From Actinomycetes bacterium (GTDB lineage: Bacteria > Actinomycetota > Acidimicrobiia > Acidimicrobiales > Palsa-688), in assembly GCA_021838445.1 (NCBI GenBank), contig JAKCDU010000022.1, forward strand, positions 1 to 58,948: a DNA stretch of 58,948 nt. The letters are read 5' to 3'. Shown here in pieces: positions 42,566 to 49,887 of the stretch (its first letter is position 1; every line of letters begins with the position of its first letter). The notes beneath the pieces were generated by a model, which saw only the letters and a list, made by a program, of their open reading frames with translations, ran no database searches and was not told the origin of the DNA. The position numbers and the translations under genes are program-made.

Positions 42566-43762
42566 ATCTCGTCCGACTGGGACTCATGGGCGCACGAACG
42601 GGTGGCCGCCATCGAGCAGGCCGACCGATGGCGCCGCCTGAATCCCCTGGGGTCGGCCGGTCCGGTATTCATCGACGGGGCGGGGAGCCGCCTGGTCTCC
42701 TTCGCCTCCAACGACTACCTCGGTCTGGCGTCGCACCCGGCGGTGGTAACTGCGGCCGTCACCGCCCTCGAGCGCTTCGGGGCGGGGGCCACCTCCTCGA
42801 GGCTCATCGTCGGTGACCGCACCGTCCACCACGACCTCGAGGACCATCTGGCAGCGTGGCGAGGTACCCAGGCGGCGCTCGTCTTCCCCACCGGGTACCA
42901 GGCCAACCTGGCCGTCCTGTCCACCCTGGGGGCGGGCGCCCGGATCGTGTCGGACGAGCTCAACCACGCGTCGATCATCGACGGCGCACGCCTGTCGCGC
43001 GCCGAGGTCCGGGTCTACCGCCACGGCGACGTCGATCACGCCCGAGCCATGATGGCCGGGGCCCCGGGGCGGGTCCTGGTCGTGACCGACAGCGTGTTCT
43101 CCATGGACGGGGACGTGGCCCCCCTGGGTGATCTGAGCCTTCTGTGCGCCGAGCAGCGAGCCCTGCTCGTGGTCGACGATGCGCACGCGGTGCTCCCCCT
43201 GCCCGAGCTCGACCCGGGGGCGCTCAGCCTGAGAGTCGGCACGTTGTCGAAGACCCTGGGTTCGCAGGGCGGATATGTCACCGGGCCGCGTCGCTGGATG
43301 GACCTGCTCGTGAACCTGGGTCGATCGTTCATCTTCACCACCGGTCTGGCCCCGGCGGCGGCCGCGGCGGCCCTGGCCGGTATCGAGGTGGTCCGCTCGG
43401 ACGAGGGCGCCACCCTCCTTTCGCGTCTCAGGGCCAATATCGACCGCGTCGCCGACGGCCATCCGTCGCCGATCGTCCCGGTGGTCCTGGGCGAAGAGGC
43501 CGCCGCCCTGGCCGCTTCGGCCCGCTTGCGCGACCACGGCTTCCTGGTTCCGGCTATCCGGCCCCCCACGGTTGCAGTGGGTTCCAGCCGCCTACGGGTG
43601 TCCCTTTCGGCGGTGCACGACGAGCGGGACGTGGAAGCGCTGGGGCAGGCCCTGGCCGCCCTGGGGGGCGAGCGCGGAGGTGACGAGGCTGCGCCGACGA
43701 CCTTCCCGGACCGGGTGTCGTCGGACCGGGTGTCGTCGGTCCCCCGCTCAGGGTCCCTCTAG
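42566..43762 (+). CDS. bioF: 8-amino-7-oxononanoate synthase-like PLP enzyme
   Basis: About 398 residues of fold-type I alpha-oxoamine synthase. WRRLNPLG, SFASNDYLGLASHPAV, GAGATSSRLIVGDRTVHHDL, DELNHASIIDGARLS, DSVFSMDGDVAPL, and SLSK-like GTLSKTLGSQGGYV with the PLP lysine are all present. The family-like N-terminus (DWDSWAHERVAAIEQ) has no ATG/GTG/TTG before it; a GGAGGGAAAGGG site precedes an ATC at 42566. GTG 42434 (long) or GTG 42602 (short) are alternatives. The usual DDAHG loop reads DDAHAVLPLPELD. Biotin synthesis is likely but no other bio genes are near. The stop shares CTAG with the convergent gene. Confidence 0.82.
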   Translation: MSSDWDSWAHERVAAIEQADRWRRLNPLGSAGPVFIDGAGSRLVSFASNDYLGLASHPAVVTAAVTALERFGAGATSSRLIVGDRTVHHDLEDHLAAWRGTQAALVFPTGYQANLAVLSTLGAGARIVSDELNHASIIDGARLSRAEVRVYRHGDVDHARAMMAGAPGRVLVVTDSVFSMDGDVAPLGDLSLLCAEQRALLVVDDAHAVLPLPELDPGALSLRVGTLSKTLGSQGGYVTGPRRWMDLLVNLGRSFIFTTGLAPAAAAAALAGIEVVRSDEGATLLSRLRANIDRVADGHPSPIVPVVLGEEAAALAASARLRDHGFLVPAIRPPTVAVGSSRLRVSLSAVHDERDVEALGQALAALGGERGGDEAAPTTFPDRVSSDRVSSVPRSGSL

Positions 43763-44166
43763 CCGGCCAGGGCCACGCCGAGCACCACTGCGGCGACGGC
43801 CGCGGCGCCCCCCAGCGAGCCCCAGACGGCCAGGCCGAGCCGGTTCCCGGACCGCTGGTGGAGAGCTACCGACACGCCGGCGATCACGACCACGGCCATC
43901 TTCACCATGAAGACGGTCTTCCAGGCCTCGTTCTGCTGGGAAAAATGGACGGCCGCCGCGTTCCACAAGCCCGTCGCCACCAGGACCACGAACGCCGGCC
44001 AGGCCAGAACGGCGAACCGCCGGGCTACGGCCTGGACTACGGCCCGGTCGGCCTCGCGGCGCAGGGTGGGCACGAGGCCGGCCAGGACGATCTGGCCACC
44101 GACCCACACAGTGGCGGCCGTGACGTGGAGCGACAACCGCACGATGTCCAGAGCCGGGGCCAGCAC
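43759..44166 (-). CDS. CopD-like membrane protein
   Basis: 135 residues from GTG 44166; the much longer open frame upstream is antisense to the SGNH gene. Four hydrophobic helices are visible. LHVTAATVWVGGQIVLAGL and the central LAWPAFVVLVATGLWN, followed by WKTVFMVKMAVVVIAGVSVAL, are typical of the CopD/copper-resistance membrane domain, with conserved His in the first helix and WxxK-type motif before the third. Function may be copper or haem-related; uncertain. Confidence 0.72.
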   Translation of the reverse strand: MLAPALDIVRLSLHVTAATVWVGGQIVLAGLVPTLRREADRAVVQAVARRFAVLAWPAFVVLVATGLWNAAAVHFSQQNEAWKTVFMVKMAVVVIAGVSVALHQRSGNRLGLAVWGSLGGAAAVAAVVLGVALAG

Positions 44167-44262
44167 GGCGCTGGAGCGTACAGCCTGGAAATGGCACCTT
44201 TCCGTCCCGTGGTGCGTCAAGCTGTGCACGGGTAGCGCGATCGGCGGAGGTGAGGCCGGCCC

Positions 44263-45249
44263 ATGGTGACTCGAGTGAGCAACCCGCTGAGAGCGGGACT
44301 GGCCCTGGCCTTCACCGTGCTCGCCGTCTCCTGCCTGATCGTCAGCCAGATGGGGGGCCGCCCGGCGGCCCTGGTGGTCACCGCCCAGACCGGCCCCGGG
44401 CTCGCCGCCGTCGGATCCGGTCCCTCGGCCACTGGTGCCGGTCCGTCGGCCACTGGTGCCGGTCCGTCGGGCACGGGTTCGGGTTCCGGTCCGGCGGGCA
44501 CGGTCGGCCCTGGGTCGGACCGTCGCCAGGTGACCCCGGCGTGCGCTCTCTCGCTGGATCCGCACGCCGCCACCGTGGCGCCCGGAACCTGCACCGTCCT
44601 CGAGGTCGGCGACTCGCTCGGCAACGATCTGGGTTGGGGCCTCAGGCGGCAACTGCCCTCGAGCTCGGGCCTGACCCTGGTCCAGTTGGACAAGTCCTCC
44701 ACCGGGCTGGCCAACCCGGGTTTCTGGGACTGGCCGGCGGAGATGGCGACCTACCTTCAGCAGTACCACCCGCAGCTCGTGGTCATATGTCTGGGCGGCA
44801 ACGATCAGCAGGGCATAGAGGTGGCGGGCACGGCGCTGCCGTTCCCCTCCGCCTCCTGGCAGAGTGCCTACAGTGCCCGCATCAGGCAGATGCTGAACGA
44901 GGCGACGAGCTCGGGGGCCTATGTGGCGTGGGTCGGCCTTCCGGTGATGCAGCAGCCCTCCTACGCCCAGGGCGCGGCCCTCCTCGACTCGCTCTACCAG
45001 AAGGCCGTGGCCACCGTCGCCGACGCCATCTTCATCCCCACCTGGTCGTACATGGCCGGGCTCGGCGGGGCGTTCGCCTCCAGCGCCGCGGTCAACGGGG
45101 TGCGCACGACCATCCGCGCCGCCGACGGTGTGCACCTCTCCTACCCCGGCGAGGATGTGTTGGCCACCTACGTGATCCAACAGTTGACCTCGGCGATGCA
45201 TGTGGCCCTCGCCCCGGCCACCCCGGCGGTGATCACCGGTCGCTACTGA
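44263..45249 (+). CDS. secreted/anchored SGNH (DUF459-type) hydrolase
   Basis: 328 residues. An N-terminal hydrophobic helix (AGLALAFTVLAVSCLIV, residues 11-27) is followed by a Gly/Ser/Pro-rich linker including the repeat GPSATGA. Then comes an SGNH domain: VLEVGDSLGND (nucleophile Ser118), ICLGGND near 175-181 (oxyanion Asn) and AADGVHLSYPGE (catalytic Asp/His). It probably acts outside the membrane as an O-acetyl esterase or transferase. The acyltransferase gene begins 1 bp after its stop; in many bacteria the two domains are one protein. Confidence 0.85.
   Translation: MVTRVSNPLRAGLALAFTVLAVSCLIVSQMGGRPAALVVTAQTGPGLAAVGSGPSATGAGPSATGAGPSGTGSGSGPAGTVGPGSDRRQVTPACALSLDPHAATVAPGTCTVLEVGDSLGNDLGWGLRRQLPSSSGLTLVQLDKSSTGLANPGFWDWPAEMATYLQQYHPQLVVICLGGNDQQGIEVAGTALPFPSASWQSAYSARIRQMLNEATSSGAYVAWVGLPVMQQPSYAQGAALLDSLYQKAVATVADAIFIPTWSYMAGLGGAFASSAAVNGVRTTIRAADGVHLSYPGEDVLATYVIQQLTSAMHVALAPATPAVITGRY
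44419..44481. repeat. 21-bp in-frame tandem repeat in the SGNH linker
   Basis: Three copies start at 44419, 44440 and 44461, the first two differing at one base and the third degenerate. They encode GPSATGA-type heptapeptides in the extracytoplasmic linker, so copy number would only change linker length. Confidence 0.85.
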
Positions 45250-45250
45250 G

Positions 45251-46453
45251 ATGGCTGCCCTCACCTGGACCGCTCCCCGCCGCGAGGGGGGATCGCCCCC
45301 CGCGGGGGTGGCGCCCCGCTTCCGTCCCGACGTCCAGGGCCTGCGGGCGTTGGCCGTCCTTCTGGTCATAGGCAATCACGCCGGGATACCGGGAATGGCC
45401 GGCGGGTACATCGGCGTCGACGTGTTCTTCGTGATCAGCGGCTACGTCATCACCCAACTGCTGCTGCGCGAAGCCGACCGAGACCTGCGTTCGGGGTTGG
45501 CCGACTTCTACTCCAGGCGGGTCCGCCGTATCGTTCCCGCCGCCAGCCTGACCCTCATGGCCACCGCCGTCGCCGCCCAGGTGGCTCTCGGCGCCGGTAT
45601 CGATCCCAACCTGGCGGGGGACCTGCGATGGGCGTCGTTGTTCAGCGCCAACCTGCGGCTGATCCACACCGGCAGCGACTACTTCATACCGGGCCTGCAC
45701 CCGTCCCTGGTTACCCAGTTCTGGTCGCTGGCCGTGGAGGAGCAGTTCTACCTGATCTACCCGTTGTTCGTGTTCCTGGTCGCCCGGTCGGTGCCCGAGG
45801 CCAAGCGGAACCGGATCCTGGTCGTGGGTGTCGGGGCCGGCGTGCTGCTGTCGGCCTGGTACTCGAGCCACCTGACCGCCATCAACGCCCCCGAGGCCTA
45901 CTACTCGCCGCTGAGCCGGTTCTGGGAGCTGGGCCTCGGGTGCCTGCTCGCCCTGGGATCGGCGCAACGGCCCATCCGCACCCGGCGCGCCGAGCGCTTG
46001 GCGGTAGCCGCCGGCGCCGCCCTCCTCCTCGCCGCCCTGGTCGTCCTCGACGCGCGTAGCGCCTATCCCGGCACGCTGGCCTGGCTCCCCTGCGGAGCCG
46101 CCGCCCTGATCCTGTGGGCCGGTCGAACCGGGCGTCCCAACCCCGTGACCCGACTCCTCGGTCGAGGTCCGCTCACCTATCTGGGGAACATCTCCTACTC
46201 CTTGTACCTCACCCATTACGTGTGGCTGAAGTTGCCCGAGATGGTGTCATCGCCGATGACCGGTATCGGTTGGCGGGTGCTCGAGCTGATGGGAACCTTC
46301 CTCAGCGCCGCCGCGTCCTACCACCTGGTGGAGGACCCCATCCGTCGCTCGAAGGCGTTGGCGCGCGACCGGGTGGCGGCGGTGCTCCTGCTCCTCGTCT
46401 GCGTGGCGGCGATCTGGTTGACCGCCGCCGTCGTCGCCCACTCCGACTTCTAG
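45251..46453 (+). CDS. acyltransferase 3 (OafA/YrhL) family membrane protein
   Basis: 400 residues with about ten membrane helices. FRPDVQGLRALAVLLVIGNH, YIGVDVFFVISGYVITQLL, FYSRRVRRIVPAA, FWSLAVEEQFYLIYPLFVF and LTYLGNISYSLYLTHY are the hallmark blocks; the conserved His lies in VIGNHAG. The enzyme moves acyl groups (often acetyl from acetyl-CoA) across the membrane onto surface polymers. It lacks the C-terminal SGNH domain of OafA, which is supplied by the gene just upstream. The chain ends in an extra C-terminal helix. Confidence 0.9.
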   Translation: MAALTWTAPRREGGSPPAGVAPRFRPDVQGLRALAVLLVIGNHAGIPGMAGGYIGVDVFFVISGYVITQLLLREADRDLRSGLADFYSRRVRRIVPAASLTLMATAVAAQVALGAGIDPNLAGDLRWASLFSANLRLIHTGSDYFIPGLHPSLVTQFWSLAVEEQFYLIYPLFVFLVARSVPEAKRNRILVVGVGAGVLLSAWYSSHLTAINAPEAYYSPLSRFWELGLGCLLALGSAQRPIRTRRAERLAVAAGAALLLAALVVLDARSAYPGTLAWLPCGAAALILWAGRTGRPNPVTRLLGRGPLTYLGNISYSLYLTHYVWLKLPEMVSSPMTGIGWRVLELMGTFLSAAASYHLVEDPIRRSKALARDRVAAVLLLLVCVAAIWLTAAVVAHSDF

Positions 46454-46498
46454 CGTCTCTACGGCCCCGACTCCCGAACCGGTAACATCCGGCCCGGG

Positions 46499-48448
46499 AT
46501 GACCGAAGAAGGAGAAGTACTCTGGGAGCCGTCCCCCGAGCACATGGCCCGGGCGCGTATCACCGATTTCGCGCAGGCCGTGGGACTGGGGACCCGCTAC
46601 GACGAGCTGTGGCGCTGGTCGGTCGAGGACCTCGACCGTTTCTGGGCCAGTTTCACCGCCTGGGCCGGCATCCGCTGGGACACCCCACCGTCGGCCGCCC
46701 TCGCCGACGCGTCGATGCCCGGCGCCCGGTGGTTCCCCGGCGGCCGCCTCAACTACGCCTCCCACGCCCTCTACCCGCTCGGCGCAGTGGACGACGACGA
46801 CCCGGCGGTCATCTTCGCCCGGGAGGACGGGATGGAACGCGTCCTGTCGTGGGCCCGCCTGCGCGCCGAGGTGGCGGCGGTCCGGACGGCGCTGAAAGGA
46901 CTGGGGGTCGGGGTGGGCGACCGGGTGGTCGGCCTCGTGCCCAACACCCCCGAGGCTCTGGTGGCCATGCTCGCAACCGTCTCCCTGGGAGGCCTGTGGT
47001 CGTCGTGCTCTCCCGATTTCGGGGTGCGGGCGGCGGCCGACCGCTTCACCCAGATCGACCCGGTGGTGCTCTTCGCCGTGGACGGCTACCGCTACGGGGG
47101 CCGGAACTTCGAGGTCGTCGAGCACGTTCGGCAGTTGCGCGACGAACTGCCGAGCTTGCGGGCCACCTGCCTCATCTCGTACCTGGACCCCGGATCGCAG
47201 CTCGAAGGGGCGCGGAGGTGGTCCGAGCTGGTGGACGGACCGGCTGAGCCGCTCGAGTTCGAGAGCGTGGCCTTCGACACCCCGATGTGGGTGCTCTACT
47301 CGTCGGGGACGACCGGGCTGCCCAAACCGATCATCCACGGGCAGGGCGGCATCCTCGTGGAGCACGCCAAGCAACTGGCCCTCCACCTCGACATCGGGCC
47401 CGGGGACCGCTTCTTCTGGTTCTCCACGACGGGCTGGATGATGTGGAACCTGCTGGTCTCGGGTCTGGTGCTCGGCGCCACGATCGTCCTCTACGACGGT
47501 AACCCCATGCATCCCGGCTCCGACGCCCTGTGGCGCCTCGCCGCTCGGCACCGCATCACGGCCTTCGGGGTGTCGGCCCCCTACATCCAGGCGTGCCAGA
47601 AGCAGGGCGTCGTCCCCCGCGAGCTCGACCTGGGGGCCCTGCGGGCCGTCGGGTCCACCGGGGCTCCGTTGGGGCCCGAGGGCTTCGCCTGGGTCTACGA
47701 CGCAGTGGGCCGCGACGTGATGCTCTCATCGCTGTCGGGGGGCACGGACGTGTGCACGGCCTTCGTGGGAGGCGCGCCGACGCTCCCGGTCCGGGCCGGG
47801 ATCATCCCCTGCCGGATGCTCGGCTGCGCCGTCGCCGCCTACGACGAGGCCGGCCGCCCCGTCACGGGGGAGGTGGGCGAGCTGGTGATCACCCAACCGA
47901 TGCCGTCCATGCCGATCGCCTTCTGGGGCGATGCAGACGGTTCCCGGATGCGGGAGGCCTACTACTCGACGTACCCGGGGGTATGGGACCACGGCGACTG
48001 GATCAAAGTCGACGACGACGGGTCGTGTGTGATCTACGGCCGCTCCGACGCCACCCTCAACCGGGGTGGAGTGCGTATGGGGACAGCCGAGTTCTACCGC
48101 GTCGTCGAGGAGGTCGACGGAGTCGAGGACTCGCTCGTCATCGACACCTCGGGGGTCGGGCGGGAAGGGGAGTTGCTGCTGTTCGTCGTGGCCGCCCCCG
48201 GCGCCGACCTCGACGGGTTGCGGGAGACGTTGCGCCGGACCATCCGCAACGATCTGTCCCCCCGTCACGTCCCGGATCGGATCGTGGCCATCGACGAGGT
48301 GCCCCGGACGCTCAACGGCAAGAAGTGCGAGGTCCCGGTCAAACGGGTGCTGTCCGGGGTCCCCCTCGAGCGGGCGGTCAGCACAGGGGCGTTGCAGAAC
48401 CCGTCGGCCATGGCCCCCTTCGTGGCCGCCTCGATCCTCGACGGGTAG
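46499..48448 (+). CDS. aacS: acetoacetyl-CoA synthetase
   Basis: 649 residues, the usual AacS length. LWEPSPEHMARARITDF and FWASFTAWAGI are N-terminal AacS signatures, WVLYSSGTTGLPKPIIHGQG the nucleotide motif, FWFSTTGWMMWNLLVSGL, SGGTDVCTAFVGG, HGDWIKVDDDGSCVIYGRSD and VPRTLNGKKCEVPVKR (catalytic Lys) the core. Acetoacetate + ATP + CoA gives acetoacetyl-CoA for ketone-body or storage-polymer/sterol-like metabolism. It stands alone; no CoA-transferase or thiolase is adjacent. Confidence 0.93.
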   Translation: MTEEGEVLWEPSPEHMARARITDFAQAVGLGTRYDELWRWSVEDLDRFWASFTAWAGIRWDTPPSAALADASMPGARWFPGGRLNYASHALYPLGAVDDDDPAVIFAREDGMERVLSWARLRAEVAAVRTALKGLGVGVGDRVVGLVPNTPEALVAMLATVSLGGLWSSCSPDFGVRAAADRFTQIDPVVLFAVDGYRYGGRNFEVVEHVRQLRDELPSLRATCLISYLDPGSQLEGARRWSELVDGPAEPLEFESVAFDTPMWVLYSSGTTGLPKPIIHGQGGILVEHAKQLALHLDIGPGDRFFWFSTTGWMMWNLLVSGLVLGATIVLYDGNPMHPGSDALWRLAARHRITAFGVSAPYIQACQKQGVVPRELDLGALRAVGSTGAPLGPEGFAWVYDAVGRDVMLSSLSGGTDVCTAFVGGAPTLPVRAGIIPCRMLGCAVAAYDEAGRPVTGEVGELVITQPMPSMPIAFWGDADGSRMREAYYSTYPGVWDHGDWIKVDDDGSCVIYGRSDATLNRGGVRMGTAEFYRVVEEVDGVEDSLVIDTSGVGREGELLLFVVAAPGADLDGLRETLRRTIRNDLSPRHVPDRIVAIDEVPRTLNGKKCEVPVKRVLSGVPLERAVSTGALQNPSAMAPFVAASILDG

Positions 48449-48474
48449 GGCCTTTGCCCCGGGGACCGGGTCGC

Positions 48475-49800
48475 TCAGGAAGGTAGATCGGCCAGCACCT
48501 CGTCGTTGGTCAGGAGGTCGGGATCGACCACCACCCGGTTGCGGCCCTCGCGCTTGGCGGTGAACAAGGCGCTGTCGGCGCGCCCCAGAACCGTGACCAG
48601 GTCGCTGTGGGGGGTCATCTCGGTCACGCCGTAGCTCGCCGAGAGCAGGGGCAGCCCGCTGACCGAGGTGGCCTCTTCGATGCGCTCATGGACCTTGGAC
48701 AGGCAACGCGCCGCGTCGATCGCCGAGCAGGACGGAAACGCCATGGCGAATTCCTCGCCCCCGAAGCGGCACAGCAGGTCGTCGGTGCGCAGCGACTCCC
48801 GCAGGACCCGCGCGAACATGCGCAGCGCCCGGTCGCCGGTCTCGTGCCCATAGGTGTCGTTCAACTCCTTGAAATGGTCCACGTCGGCCATGGCCACAGC
48901 CATGTCCCGGTAGGTGCGCCGGTACTCGGAGAGGCGCTCCTCGAAGGATCGCCGATTCATGAGGCCCGTCAGGCTGTCGGTGGAGGCTTGCAGCTGGCTC
49001 TCGGCCATGGCCCGCAAGAGACCGATGCGGGCTCCGGCCAGCTTGGCCAGGGTGCTGAGGTTTCCGACCTGTTCCTCGGGTGGGACACGAGGAGACCCGT
49101 GGGCGCTGTGGATCACACCCACCGTCCGGCCCATGATCGACACGGGGATGCACACCCCCGAGGCGTGGTCGGCGTCCCTGTGGCGGAGTTTGGGGCAGGC
49201 GTCGAGGTCGTCCCGGTCGGCGAAGATCTGCACCTGGGCCCGACGCGCGGCGGGGCAGTGGTCGGGGGAGTCCACCGGACAGCCACTTTCGCCGGGATCG
49301 AAGCCCGCGGCGGCGCTTCGGACCAGATGGGCGTGGCTATTGTCCGCGAGCAGCAGCTCGGACTTGGCTTCGGGGACGGCCACCGCCATGGACCGCTCGA
49401 CCACCTCGAATATCTCCCGCTCACCCTCGGCCATGTCCAAGGCGTTGGTGAGATGGCTCTCGAACTTCTGACGGATGGCCTGACTGTCGCGGCGAGCGGC
49501 TTCCTCGCCGGCCGCCATGATGGCCTCGTTGAGCTGGTGGGACATGTGCCGCAGCCGTCCGTCGGTCTTGGCCGACTCCCGTGAGGAGTAGCGGATGATG
49601 GCCACCACCAGCGGCAGGCCCACGGCCAAGGCGCCGGCCGCGGCTATGACGTACCGCCACCCGCCGTGCCCGAGCTGATCGGCCACCCACATGGCGGCCG
49701 GCGTCTGAGCACCCAGCAGCACCAACCCGATCGTCGCCGACAGGCGGCCCACCTTGTCGCGCTCTCGCTGAGCGTCGTCCCATTGGGCGTCGGTGAGCAT
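48475..49800 (-). CDS. membrane-anchored GAF-GGDEF diguanylate cyclase
   Basis: 441 residues. Two hydrophobic helices near 20-40 and 50-67 are followed by a short coiled helix, a GAF-like domain (~115-270) containing the Cys-rich segment GCPVDSPDHCPAARR, and a GGDEF domain with DSLTGLMNRRSFEE and CRFGGEEFAMAF. RTDD exactly five residues before GGEEF is an intact RxxD inhibitory site, so product inhibition is expected. The active enzyme makes cyclic di-GMP from GTP. The GAF cysteines and His residues may bind metal or haem (inference). Confidence 0.9.
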   Translation of the reverse strand: MLTDAQWDDAQRERDKVGRLSATIGLVLLGAQTPAAMWVADQLGHGGWRYVIAAAGALAVGLPLVVAIIRYSSRESAKTDGRLRHMSHQLNEAIMAAGEEAARRDSQAIRQKFESHLTNALDMAEGEREIFEVVERSMAVAVPEAKSELLLADNSHAHLVRSAAAGFDPGESGCPVDSPDHCPAARRAQVQIFADRDDLDACPKLRHRDADHASGVCIPVSIMGRTVGVIHSAHGSPRVPPEEQVGNLSTLAKLAGARIGLLRAMAESQLQASTDSLTGLMNRRSFEERLSEYRRTYRDMAVAMADVDHFKELNDTYGHETGDRALRMFARVLRESLRTDDLLCRFGGEEFAMAFPSCSAIDAARCLSKVHERIEEATSVSGLPLLSASYGVTEMTPHSDLVTVLGRADSALFTAKREGRNRVVVDPDLLTNDEVLADLPS

Positions 49801-49887
49801 GCGTTACTCCGATCTGGCGACAGTCCCGATCGGTACGGACCGGAAATGTTCACCGATTCGGATGATCGGTAGTCGAGCGGCGCTCCT

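Noticed and set aside
44167-45375. Upstream extension of the CopD-like frame to 538 residues
   Set aside because: The added part is antisense to the SGNH hydrolase; the membrane domain is complete from 44166.
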